From contig JAHFCH010000049.1 of the NCBI GenBank assembly GCA_023249635.1, positions 1 to 34,442 on the forward strand: 34,442 nucleotides of DNA, read 5' to 3'. This document shows positions 26,202-34,071 of this stretch, piece after piece. The number at the start of each line of letters is the position of its first letter. Within the stretch, counting starts at the first letter, position 1. The notes below the pieces were generated by a model. The model searched no databases. It saw only the letters and a list, made by a program, of their open reading frames with translations, and was not told where the DNA came from. The position numbers and the translations under genes are program-made. Origin of the DNA: Fibrobacterota bacterium. GTDB lineage: Bacteria; Fibrobacterota; Fibrobacteria; UBA11236.

Positions 26202-27496
26202 GGGGATCGCTCCTTGGGAAACGGCGCGCATACCGCGGCGTTTCCGATCGTCAAAGGGCTGGTATTGGCTTGCAACACCGACTTGTCGGAATCGCGCTGC
26301 AGGTAGGCCACCAGGAACAGGCTCGCGGCCGGGTAAGCCGAAAGTTCGAAATCGTATTCGAACGCGTTGAACTCCCCCCGGCCCAGGGAAACCGGGACCC
26401 CATGGCCGTCCCAGAGGGAAGCCCGAATGGCATTGTGGAAAACCGTTTGCTTGTTGGTCCCGGGAGGCGAGGCGAAAACCGTTTCCTTCTGCAGCACGTC
26501 CAACCTTAACACGGTCCCTTCGATAGGCGCGCCCACCGCCGCCACGCGGACCCAGCCATGGCCCGGGTCCCCCGGCGTGATGACGATATTGGCGAGGCCG
26601 GGCGCGGCCAGGGACGTCGTGATCGCCCCGGAGAGCAGGGAATCGACCAGGGTATAGTTTTGCCCGAATTCGATCTTGGCGCCGTTGCAGTAGACGGCGG
26701 GCAGGAAAGGCGGGTTGTAATAGCCTTCCAGGAATTTATGCGTCGCCTTCGCCGCCAGGTAGAGCGGGTCATTGGGCGAAGGGAAGGAGGCATGGGTTTC
26801 GTCGTTGAGGATACGGTAATCCCCGCGGGACCGTACGAGATCCTCCACCCGCCGGGAAACCTCGGGACAGCCGTCGCAGGAGGCGTTGGTAAAGTCCTCG
26901 ATGAGGACGAAGCGCTGCAATGCCAGCTTGGCGTTGGCGGTCGCCGTCGCTCCCGGCGCCACGAGTACGGTTTGGCGGGCGGAATAGTTACCGTAGTCGA
27001 AAGACACCGAATAGGATCCGGAAGGGAGCCCGTCCAGATCGAGCGCCCCCGAATCGGGCGTCGTCCCCCGATCCAACCCGTTCAGGGTAACCTGCGCATT
27101 ACCCGGATCGGAAATGATCGCCAGGCTCCCGAACGGGGCCGCCGTCATCTCGGATACGAGCTCGGCGCCGGACGCGCCCAGGTCGAATACCAGGGATTCC
27201 GGTACCGGCCGGTATTTCCCCAGCACCAGATGGACCACGTGCCGCCCCAACGCCGCGGGCTCCAGGCGTCCATCCAAGGTGGTTTTCCCGGTAGGCCGAT
27301 GATCGAGATAGATCTCGGCCGCCAGGTTGTTCTTTTCCCGGACGATGATGATGCCTTGCCCCGCCTGGGGCGCGGTCAACACCCCGTCCCGAGTGGTGCA
27401 ACCGGCGAGCAGGAGGAGCGCCGCGGCAAGGCGCCAAGCGATCGCCTTCCGTCGCCGCCTCCCGGGTTCGGGGTTTCCCGCTTCCGTGCATCCCAT
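26198..27496 (-). CDS. Lipoprotein with PEGA domain and Omp28-like CxxC region
   Basis: This 432-aa lipoprotein has a basic N-region and a clear lipobox (LLAGC, Cys33). Residues about 45-115 are a beta-rich stretch (IIIVREKNNLAAEIYLDHRPTGKTTLDG). Residues about 122-192 form a PEGA domain (GSLAIISDPGNAQVTLNG, GLPSGSYSVSF), usual in surface proteins. From residue 195 it becomes thioredoxin/Omp28-like: RFVLIEDFTNASCDGC with a CxxC pair at Cys207/Cys210, and PAVYCNG further on. The remainder matches Omp28-like beta domains (VRVAAVGAPIEGTVLRLDVLQKE, SLFLVAYLQRDSDKSVLQ). ATG 27496 lies 1 nt after the upstream stop, so translation is probably coupled. Three genes in a row carry thiol motifs. Confidence 0.8.
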   Translation of the reverse strand: MGCTEAGNPEPGRRRRKAIAWRLAAALLLLAGCTTRDGVLTAPQAGQGIIIVREKNNLAAEIYLDHRPTGKTTLDGRLEPAALGRHVVHLVLGKYRPVPESLVFDLGASGAELVSEMTAAPFGSLAIISDPGNAQVTLNGLDRGTTPDSGALDLDGLPSGSYSVSFDYGNYSARQTVLVAPGATATANAKLALQRFVLIEDFTNASCDGCPEVSRRVEDLVRSRGDYRILNDETHASFPSPNDPLYLAAKATHKFLEGYYNPPFLPAVYCNGAKIEFGQNYTLVDSLLSGAITTSLAAPGLANIVITPGDPGHGWVRVAAVGAPIEGTVLRLDVLQKETVFASPPGTNKQTVFHNAIRASLWDGHGVPVSLGRGEFNAFEYDFELSAYPAASLFLVAYLQRDSDKSVLQANTSPLTIGNAAVCAPFPKERSP

Positions 27497-27497
27497 A

Positions 27498-28652
27498 TCA
27501 ACGCTCGACCGCTTTCGCGATCAAGATACCGCTCCCGTTCCTGAACGCCGCGCGCGGAAGCAGGATGCGGTTGAGCCCTGCTTCGAGATCCCGATCCAGC
27601 TTGGCTACGACGGTTCCCCGGGTATCGTAGAGGGAAATGCCATAGGCTCCGGCGGACGCCGTCCGCACCGTCACGAAAGCCGCCCCGCTTATCTCCTGCA
27701 CGCTGGCCAAGGCCTTCCCGTGCAACCGATCCCGCGGCAGTACCCGCGTGCCCTCCAGGTAATCGGCCAACATGGCGAGGTCGCAATTGAGAATGGTCTT
27801 GCCCGAGGAGCCGCTCTTTACCACGAAGGCCACCAATCCGATATTCGCGAGCTTCACCGGAACGCCCAAGGGGGTGGGATCGTATTTCTCCGGTACCTGG
27901 TAGGTGAACGGCAGGGCATAGGACGAATCCGCCTTGACGCTCTGGGGAATCACGCCGGATTTGCCCGTGACGCCGAAAGGCGCCGCCCTGGCCACCCAGG
28001 GGTGGGGATAGCCGAGGATTTCCCCGTTCGTGTATTTCAGGGTGGGGAAATTGGCCACGACATCGCGGTCGGCGGTCTGGTCATAGCCCTTATCGTACGC
28101 GTCCGGGTCCTTCTTCACCGCGCCATTCACCAGGGTGGCCCTGCCGTTCCCGCCGACCACCTTGTTCTCGGTGATGATCAGCCCGAAGCCGAAGCTGCCG
28201 GACAGGCTCTCCGTGAACGAAGCGGCGAGTTCCCCGCTGACGGTCCGGGTGGAGGCATCCCACTTCATTTTCCGGAATGCGATTCCTACTTGCGCCGCCA
28301 AGGCCTGCTGCCTGCTGAGCGCGGTCTTGAAGCTGGAGTTGCGCGGATCCACGCTTGATGATCCGCGATCCATGAAGGCGGAAGGATAACCATCCACCCC
28401 GTAGTACGCATCCTGCCAATCGAGTTGCATAGGAGTGGACATGTTATCGTTCTCGACATGGTAGGACACCACGATGTTCTTGGGCGATTCGACATGCAGC
28501 TTATCCAACAGCACCCCGACCGACGGGCAGAAGTGGCACCAGGTCACGGTGAATTCCTCCAACAGCACCTTTTTCACGGGAGCCGCCGCCAGCGAGGCGC
28601 GCGGCGTACCCGAAAGAACGATGGCCAGGATCGCGGTATGCATGGCTTTCAT
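27498..28652 (-). CDS. Omp28-like secreted thioredoxin-fold protein (paralogue 2)
   Basis: This 384-aa exported protein starts at ATG 28652 with AAGGAG 6 nt upstream; the longer frame to 28862 overlaps the neighbouring gene. The signal peptide ends RASLA|AA. The mature N-terminus KKVLLEEFTVTWCHFC carries CxxC at Cys39/Cys42, the same positions as in the paralogue at 22784-23956. A cis-Pro-like DGYPSAFMDRG follows. The middle part (AQVGIAFRKMKWD, GSFGFGLIITENKVVGG, YALPFTYQVPEKYDPT) is shared with that paralogue almost segment by segment. The C-terminal tail (GAYGISLYDTRGTVVAKLDRDLEAGLNRILL) resembles type IX sorting domains. It lies 28 nt after the NHL gene and 1 nt before the PEGA lipoprotein gene, inside the same operon. 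Confidence 0.8.
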   Translation of the reverse strand: MKAMHTAILAIVLSGTPRASLAAAPVKKVLLEEFTVTWCHFCPSVGVLLDKLHVESPKNIVVSYHVENDNMSTPMQLDWQDAYYGVDGYPSAFMDRGSSSVDPRNSSFKTALSRQQALAAQVGIAFRKMKWDASTRTVSGELAASFTESLSGSFGFGLIITENKVVGGNGRATLVNGAVKKDPDAYDKGYDQTADRDVVANFPTLKYTNGEILGYPHPWVARAAPFGVTGKSGVIPQSVKADSSYALPFTYQVPEKYDPTPLGVPVKLANIGLVAFVVKSGSSGKTILNCDLAMLADYLEGTRVLPRDRLHGKALASVQEISGAAFVTVRTASAGAYGISLYDTRGTVVAKLDRDLEAGLNRILLPRAAFRNGSGILIAKAVER

Positions 28653-28680
28653 GGTTGACTCCTTGCCTAAGCGGAATGGT

Positions 28681-29910
28681 TTATCGGGCCGGGAACACGA
28701 GGGCGTAGGGATGGGTCCCGACGGCCGCGGCCCGCCCCCGCGCATCGAACCACCGGCCTTGCGCGAACGGGACCGCGAAGGGCGTGGCGGAAGGCGAAAG
28801 CGGCCGGCCCAGCCACGTCGACACGCCCGGCTGCGCCACCATGACCTGGTTGGTCGTCGCATCCACGTACCAGATTCTCCCGTCCGGGCCGATGACGAGG
28901 CCCATGATTCCCTTGGCTCCCGTCTCCAGGCGCCCGATTTCCCGGGCCGGCATGGTCGCGATGTCGAAGAACATCAAGCTGCCGTCGGAATGATCCGACA
29001 CCACCAGCGTGTTGTTGAGGACGTCCACGCCCGTCGGTTCCAGCAATCCCTTGTCCATCACCACTTCCCAGGTCGCCCCGGTCACGTTCAGGTATTCCGC
29101 CACGTCTTCGGTCATGTGCCATTTCGGTTTCCCCCCAACGGTCCCGGACGCGATGTTCAAGCGCAGGATTCTCTTGTTCCCTCCGTCCACGATATAAAGC
29201 CAGCCTTTGGGTTTTTGCACGACCAGGTGGCAGGGAATGTTCTGGTTGATCCATTTGACGGCCACTTCGGGATAGCGGTGGATGATGGCATCGCTGTGGT
29301 CATCTCCGCCCGGCTCATGCGGCTTTTGGAAATCGTAGCGCAACACGTCATGGCTGTTCGCGTCGAAGGCCCAGAAGGCGTTGCCCTTCTCATGCGCGAT
29401 GCCCATGTTATAGGGGCTCTCATGGAGCATGTCGATATGGCTTCCGTTGCCCCCGTTCGGCATGCAATAGATGGCGGGGTCGCTGTTCCACAGGGTAGGG
29501 CCGGTAAAGGAAGACGCGACGTTGCTTCCATGGTTGGCGTCCAGCGCGCCTGACGAAGTCGCGAAATACCCGTTGTCCCCGAACGCGAGGGCGGTGGGCT
29601 GCAGCATGAAGTGCATGGCATTCCCGTCCTTCTGCAGCAATGTCTTTTGGGTAGGCTTTCCCGGATTGGAAATCTTGATGGTGGAACCGCCCGATGTCGC
29701 GGTTCCCCGATTGATCACCCAGAGGTTCCCTTGCTGATCGAAATCGAGATCCTGGGCGACGGCGACCTTGTCCTTATCCGAGGCCACCTGGATGAAAGTG
29801 GTCGCGGCGGGCGTCGCGGTATAGGCGGCGAGCAAATCGGGAATCTCCGCCCGGGATGCGATACAGCCGGCGGCTGTTACGAGAACGAGAATCCGGGTAT
29901 GCTTATCCAT
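28681..29910 (-). CDS. Secreted NHL-type beta-propeller protein
   Basis: This 409-aa exported protein starts at ATG 29910, with AAAGGAG about 6 nt upstream. The signal peptide ends CIASRA|EI. The body has repeated propeller strands of the NHL/SMP-30 kind: AVAQDLDFDQQGNLWVINRG, PTALAFGDNGYFATSSG, HLVVQKPKGWLYIVDGGNKRILRLN, LEPTGVDVLNNTLVVSDHSDGSLMFFD, IMGLVIGPDGRIWYVDATTNQVM. NHL propellers commonly bind proteins, RNA or sugars, and no catalytic residues can be named. The last 30 residues (GRWFDARGRAAAVGTHPYALVFPAR) look like a shortened sorting tail. It follows the Ig-like gene by 29 nt and precedes an Omp28-like gene by 28 nt. Confidence 0.8.
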   Translation of the reverse strand: MDKHTRILVLVTAAGCIASRAEIPDLLAAYTATPAATTFIQVASDKDKVAVAQDLDFDQQGNLWVINRGTATSGGSTIKISNPGKPTQKTLLQKDGNAMHFMLQPTALAFGDNGYFATSSGALDANHGSNVASSFTGPTLWNSDPAIYCMPNGGNGSHIDMLHESPYNMGIAHEKGNAFWAFDANSHDVLRYDFQKPHEPGGDDHSDAIIHRYPEVAVKWINQNIPCHLVVQKPKGWLYIVDGGNKRILRLNIASGTVGGKPKWHMTEDVAEYLNVTGATWEVVMDKGLLEPTGVDVLNNTLVVSDHSDGSLMFFDIATMPAREIGRLETGAKGIMGLVIGPDGRIWYVDATTNQVMVAQPGVSTWLGRPLSPSATPFAVPFAQGRWFDARGRAAAVGTHPYALVFPAR

Positions 29911-29939
29911 GCTTGGCTCCTTTGCCGACATCGTCGTGT

Positions 29940-30560
29940 TCAGGGATGGATCCATCGTCCTATCAGGTCGGTCAGGCCGTGGCCCCAGTCCAACCGTCCC
30001 GGCTTCCGGTGCGATTGGCCGGGGCGCGACCGGGGCGCGATCCCGGTCGCAAGGCTGATGGTGCTGTACTCGACGTAAACGACCGCGGAATCCTTGGGAT
30101 CGGCCTTGTCGAAAAAGACGTAGGCCACCCTGTCCACGCCCGGCGCATGGACGTGCTTATCGAAGGAATAGCTGGCCTTCAGTCCCGACTCCATCCCCTT
30201 ATCGGACGCGCCCGCGGCCAGCGTTTCCGAGTACGGGGACTCGAAGGTCCGCGGGGAAAAGCAATACCCGGCGAAGCAGAACGAGTGCGCGACATCTTCC
30301 TGCAACGGGGTGAGTTCCACTTTCTTGACGCAGATGTCCAGCTCTTTGACGCCTTGATTGGCGACGGCGAAGCGTTTCTCGATGAGCGCGCCGGACTCGC
30401 CGCCGGCATCCGCCCAGGTATAGGTGACCGTATTCCCGGTAACCTCGGACCCGGTCTCGTTCTCGTATATGCTGAGGTTTCCGGCCAATGCCGATTTCGA
30501 CAATAGGGACGTCAGGCATGCCGCCATCGTGAACAGGATAGATTTGCTGATGCGAACCAT
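29940..30560 (-). CDS. Secreted Ig-like domain protein
   Basis: This 206-aa exported protein has a signal peptide ending LSKSALA|GN, supported by GGGAGG about 4 nt before the ATG. The mature part looks like a single Ig-like beta sandwich (LSIYENETGSEVTGNTVTYTWADAG, RFAVANQGVKELDICVKKVELTPL, CFAGYCFSPRTF, GLKASYSFDKHVHAPGVDRVAYVFFDKADPKDSAVVYVEY). Its CFAGYC cysteines and final YVEY resemble small secreted Ig-like proteins of Bacteroidota that precede sorting tails. The last 35 residues (SRPGQSHRKPGRLDWGHGL and following) are basic and unlike such a tail, which could reflect a frameshift or degraded end. It is the first gene of the minus-strand cluster and is divergent from the amylase gene. 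Confidence 0.6.
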   Translation of the reverse strand: MVRISKSILFTMAACLTSLLSKSALAGNLSIYENETGSEVTGNTVTYTWADAGGESGALIEKRFAVANQGVKELDICVKKVELTPLQEDVAHSFCFAGYCFSPRTFESPYSETLAAGASDKGMESGLKASYSFDKHVHAPGVDRVAYVFFDKADPKDSAVVYVEYSTISLATGIAPRSRPGQSHRKPGRLDWGHGLTDLIGRWIHP

Positions 30561-30944
30561 CGAGCCTCCCCGCCGGGTTTCCCCGGCCGCTGCGTTTTCG
30601 GCAAAGCAATCCCCGGAAGGCGCAAGGGCCTTTCTTTTCGAGGGGATGTCGGATTCCGGAATCCAAATGAGGGCGGGGGTGCCCCTGCCGCTGCTCCTAA
30701 TAAAACTCCGGAGCGGCGAAAAAATCCCGCCGCGCCGGAAAAAAACGGTGATAGGGTTATCACCTTAACGACTGAGCGTAACCAGCGCGTGCGCAATATT
30801 CCCAAAGCGTGATCGAGGCGTATACGCTTAAACTTTGATTGCGAATCACGTATCCCCAGTTGGAAATTAGGTTGTCGGCGGGTTACTTGCGCGTACCGGG
30901 TGGGCCGGTTCGGGCGTCTAACCGGTCTTCACAGGGGTTCCCGT
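30561..30944. other. Divergent regulatory region rich in palindromes
   Basis: No gene is supported in these 384 nt between the Ig-like gene and the amylase gene. Four exact palindromes or short-spaced inverted repeats occur within 200 nt: GGATTCCGGAATCC (30651-30664), GGTGATAGGGTTATCACC (30747-30764), GCGTATACGC (30818-30827) and TGATTGCGAATCA (30836-30848). AGGGG at about 30933 is the likely ribosome-binding site for ATG 30945. No convincing -35/-10 pair is seen. Confidence 0.55.
30747..30764. promoter_or_regulatory. Operator-like inverted repeat upstream of the amylase gene
   Basis: GGTGATA and TATCACC form exact 7-bp arms around GGGT, about 180 nt upstream of the amylase start. Its GTGAT/ATCAC half-sites match those of the palindrome at 18469-18485, but with a 6-nt instead of a 7-nt spacing, so a shared regulator is uncertain. 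Confidence 0.4.
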
Positions 30945-33764
30945 ATGCAGCAACCGTATTCCCGTTCCGCAATATCTCCGTTCATCTCCATCCTCGCCTC
31001 CGCGCTCCTCTTCTCCTCCGGTATCGGTTCGGCCGCACCGCTGGAAAGCGGCAACGCCGCCTGGAACATCAACCTAAACGGGGATGGTTCCAATCCCGCC
31101 GCCTACTATGGCGACTGGCCCGGCCACGTTTACTACCCGTCGGCGCAGGATTGGCGCCAGCAATCGGTCTATCAATTCATCACCGATCGCTTCGCCGACG
31201 GCAACCCCGAAAACAACGACGACAAGTACGGCGGGTATGATCTGGGAAGCGTATCCATGCGCCACGGCGGCGATTTCAAGGGCATCACCGCCCGGCTGGA
31301 TTACATCAAATCCCTGGGTTACACCTCCATCTGGATCTCCCCCATCTTCCAGAACCGCTCCAACGGCTACCATGGCTACGGGCAAATCGACTTCACCTTG
31401 CTCGACGATCGCTTCGGCACCGTGGACGAGATGCGCGAGATGGTGGCTGCGGCGCATGCCCGCGGCATCTACGTGATCGTGGATATCGTCGTCAATCATC
31501 TCAACGACCTGTACTATTTCGAAGGGCACCAGAATTCCGGCACGCCCTTCAAGCTGCACGAAGGGGAGTACAAGCTTTTCCCCCGTAACGCCGGCGAGAC
31601 CTACCGGGATTTCTGGGTGGACAATACCAAGTACGCCACCGGCACCTACCCCACCGTGTACGGCTATGACGGCTGGCCCGTGGTGGACAATTACGCGACA
31701 GCGGGTTCCTACTGGTTCAGTGACCTCCACCATAACGGCGATCTATCCGACTACAACGACGCCTGGCAAAACCATCTGGGCAAGATCTACGGCGGCCTGG
31801 ACGATCTCCGCACCACCCATCCCCGGGTGCAGGACAAGATCATCGCCATGACCAAGTCGCTCATCTCCAGCACCGACATCGACGGCATCCGCATGGACAC
31901 GCCCATGCAGGTTCCCCTTGCCTTCTTCCAGGCCTGGGCCCCGGCGGTCAAGGCCCATGCGGCCAGCCTGGGAAAATCGGACTTCCTCATCTTCGGCGAA
32001 TTCTTCTGCCCCCGCGAGCGCGCGGCCACCATGACCGGGCGCGGCAAGACTCCCGCCATGTACAACCAGAACAGCTTCATCGGCGGGCAGTACACCATGC
32101 ACGGCGGCATCGATTACCCCATGTTCTGGTGGTTCAACGACGCGGTGCGCAACCAGGTCAACGGCAAGCTGGGAGACGCCAAGACCCTGTTCGAATCGGA
32201 CAAGAGCATGTTCGATTTCTGGAACCCGGCCCGCAACGAGTTCCGCTACAACCATTTCAACTTCTTCGACAACCACGATCAATGGCGCATGTCCACGGTC
32301 GGCGACGGGTTCGCCAAGACCGATCTGGCCAGCGGTATCGTGGCCTTCTGGCCCGGCGTCCCCCTCTTCTATTACGGCGACGAACAGGGATTCAAGACCA
32401 ACGGCACGGCCCTGGACGGCTGGGCCCGAGAGGATATGATGACCTCATTGGCGTGGAAGTCGCTGCCCACGGTCAACGGCCATAACCCTGCTGAGACGGA
32501 TAATTTCGACATGACCAGCGCCCACTATCTATGGGTGCAAAAGCTGATGAACGTGCGCCGCCAATATCCCGCCCTGCAGAATACCGATTCCATGTACGAG
32601 CGCTGGAAGCAAGGCAACAGCGGCAACGGCATCTACGCGTACACCCGGGTATGGGGCCAACCCAAGGACTGGGCGCTGGTGGCGTTCAATACCTGGAGCG
32701 CGACCCTGAGCGCCGGCGGCAGCTTGGGCGCCTTCAACACCGGCTGGAACGCCGGCGACGTGATCGTGAACGCGCTTAACACCTCGGAGAAGTACACCTT
32801 GGGGGCCAACGGTACCTTGGCCTCCCTAAGCATGCCCGGCTACGGAGTCAAGGTTTTCGTGCGGCAGGACAATCTCAAGGCGCTTGATCCGGTAATCACC
32901 TATGTCACCCCGTCCCATGACCAACGCATCACGGGAACCGCGTGGACCGCGCGCGTGCGCTTCAGCGAGGACATGGACATCGCTTCGGTAAAAGCAGCCT
33001 TCCGCTATGACGACCAAACGGTGGACCCGGCCCAGCTTACCTGGGTAGCGGCGTCGAAGCAAATCGAATACGCACTTTCCAGCATCCCGGATGGCATTCA
33101 TACCCTGCGCGTCCTGGAATCGGCCAAGACCACGGGCGGACGTTTCCTAAGCGGGGCCTTCCGGGCCCGCTTCCGCAAAGGCGCGGACAACAACGTGGTC
33201 ATGAATCCCGCCTTCACCAGCGATGCGGCCATGATCAACGTGACCAACTCCGCGACCGGAGCGGCCGTACTCACCCATCGCGCTGCGGGCGCCCAAAAAC
33301 TGCGCGTGAAAAACGAAGGCGGGGCCTGGAGCGCGTGGAGCGACTACCAACCCTCGACGGCCTGGACGGTGGCCCCGGGCAACGGCACCAAAAAGGTGAC
33401 CGTGCAATATTGGGCCGACAACAGCGGCGCCTATTTCGTGAACGGATCGGTTACCGTAGGCGCGGCGTTCCAAAAGACCTATGCCCAGGTGTATTTCCGC
33501 GGAACCCCGAATGGATGGGCGACCAACAAGAAGTTCGACCTGGTGGGCGATTTCACCTGGCGTACCACGGCGGTTACCCTGAATACCGCGACGGAGCGGT
33601 TCAAGATCGACATTAACGGGGATTGGAGCTTGAACTTCGGGGACAATGCGCCGGCCAACGGCGTGGCGGACCAAAGTGGCGCGGATATCGCTTTACCGGC
33701 GAACAAGACGGTGACGATTACCTGGAACGATAAGACCAAGTCGTATACGGTAGTAGCCCAATAG
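30945..33764 (+). CDS. Secreted GH13 alpha-amylase-type enzyme with Ig-like and starch-binding-type modules
   Basis: This 939-aa exported alpha-glucan enzyme has a signal peptide ending GIGSA|AP. ATG 30945 is preceded by AGGGG; an in-frame start at 30900 has none. The GH13 barrel (about 60-560) shows all four regions: DIVVNH, GIRMD with nucleophile Asp318, FGEFF with acid/base Glu352, and FFDNHD with Asp445. The start of the barrel (WRQQSVYQFITDRFADG) and DGIRMDTPMQ, where the usual His after the nucleophile is missing, resemble the catalytic domain of fungal alpha-1,3-glucan synthase-like GH13 proteins. A C-domain follows to about 645, then a Big_5-like Ig domain (about 655-745), another Ig-like region, and a SusE/F-like module (about 844-939, VYFRGTPNGWATN, DINGDWSLNFGD). 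Likely role: extracellular starch or alpha-glucan cleavage. Confidence 0.92.
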   Translation: MQQPYSRSAISPFISILASALLFSSGIGSAAPLESGNAAWNINLNGDGSNPAAYYGDWPGHVYYPSAQDWRQQSVYQFITDRFADGNPENNDDKYGGYDLGSVSMRHGGDFKGITARLDYIKSLGYTSIWISPIFQNRSNGYHGYGQIDFTLLDDRFGTVDEMREMVAAAHARGIYVIVDIVVNHLNDLYYFEGHQNSGTPFKLHEGEYKLFPRNAGETYRDFWVDNTKYATGTYPTVYGYDGWPVVDNYATAGSYWFSDLHHNGDLSDYNDAWQNHLGKIYGGLDDLRTTHPRVQDKIIAMTKSLISSTDIDGIRMDTPMQVPLAFFQAWAPAVKAHAASLGKSDFLIFGEFFCPRERAATMTGRGKTPAMYNQNSFIGGQYTMHGGIDYPMFWWFNDAVRNQVNGKLGDAKTLFESDKSMFDFWNPARNEFRYNHFNFFDNHDQWRMSTVGDGFAKTDLASGIVAFWPGVPLFYYGDEQGFKTNGTALDGWAREDMMTSLAWKSLPTVNGHNPAETDNFDMTSAHYLWVQKLMNVRRQYPALQNTDSMYERWKQGNSGNGIYAYTRVWGQPKDWALVAFNTWSATLSAGGSLGAFNTGWNAGDVIVNALNTSEKYTLGANGTLASLSMPGYGVKVFVRQDNLKALDPVITYVTPSHDQRITGTAWTARVRFSEDMDIASVKAAFRYDDQTVDPAQLTWVAASKQIEYALSSIPDGIHTLRVLESAKTTGGRFLSGAFRARFRKGADNNVVMNPAFTSDAAMINVTNSATGAAVLTHRAAGAQKLRVKNEGGAWSAWSDYQPSTAWTVAPGNGTKKVTVQYWADNSGAYFVNGSVTVGAAFQKTYAQVYFRGTPNGWATNKKFDLVGDFTWRTTAVTLNTATERFKIDINGDWSLNFGDNAPANGVADQSGADIALPANKTVTITWNDKTKSYTVVAQ

Positions 33765-33840
33765 TTTTGGATTTGAAAGTGGCGGCGCGCACCCCTACGG
33801 CGCCGCACCGGGACCGGTTGCCTGAATAACCGGATTCCGG

Positions 33841-33861
33841 CCATGCGCACCCCGCGCATGG
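33841..33861. repeat. Strong hairpin downstream of the amylase gene
   Basis: CCATGCGC and GCGCATGG form a perfect 8-bp stem with a 5-nt loop. It precedes the putative terminator by 3 nt and follows two weaker stems at 33782-33806 and 33814-33833. Confidence 0.5.
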
Positions 33862-33864
33862 ACT

Positions 33865-33904
33865 GGCGGGCGGCCTACCCCCTTTGGCCGTCCGCCGCAA
33901 TTTT
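33865..33904 (+). terminator. Likely intrinsic terminator of the amylase gene
   Basis: An 11-bp GC-rich stem (33865-33875 with 33886-33896, one G-U pair) and a 10-nt loop are followed by GCAATTTT. The stem is strong but the T-tract is short and offset by four bases. Confidence 0.5.
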
Positions 33905-34038
33905 ACCCATTCAATGGGCATGGAGATGCCATATTGCCATCCAAGGCGATATTAATTGAAGTTATTGAGTTGATATAAATGTTCAACGGATTCTCTACCG
34001 AGTTTCCGAATCGTCCTTAGCCTGATAGTCATACGCCT

Positions 34039-34056
34039 TACGTTACTCTACGTTAC
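34039..34056. promoter_or_regulatory. Direct repeat with 10-bp period
   Basis: TACGTTACTCTACGTTAC contains two exact TACGTTAC copies starting 10 bp apart, one helical turn. It lies 58 nt upstream of the ATG at 34114 and could bind a tandem regulator. Confidence 0.4.
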
Positions 34057-34071
34057 AACCGGCAGGTTTTC

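Noticed and set aside
26558-29553. Plus-strand frames of about 330-360 codons opposite the redox cluster
   Set aside because: Arg/Gly/Pro-rich translations without motifs; the minus-strand genes have consistent starts, spacing and domains.
18469-30764. The GTGAT/ATCAC palindromes at 18469 and 30747 as CRP sites of the nearby cyclase
   Set aside because: Spacing between GTGA and TCAC half-sites is 9 and 8, not the 6 of CRP sites, and the two sites differ from each other.
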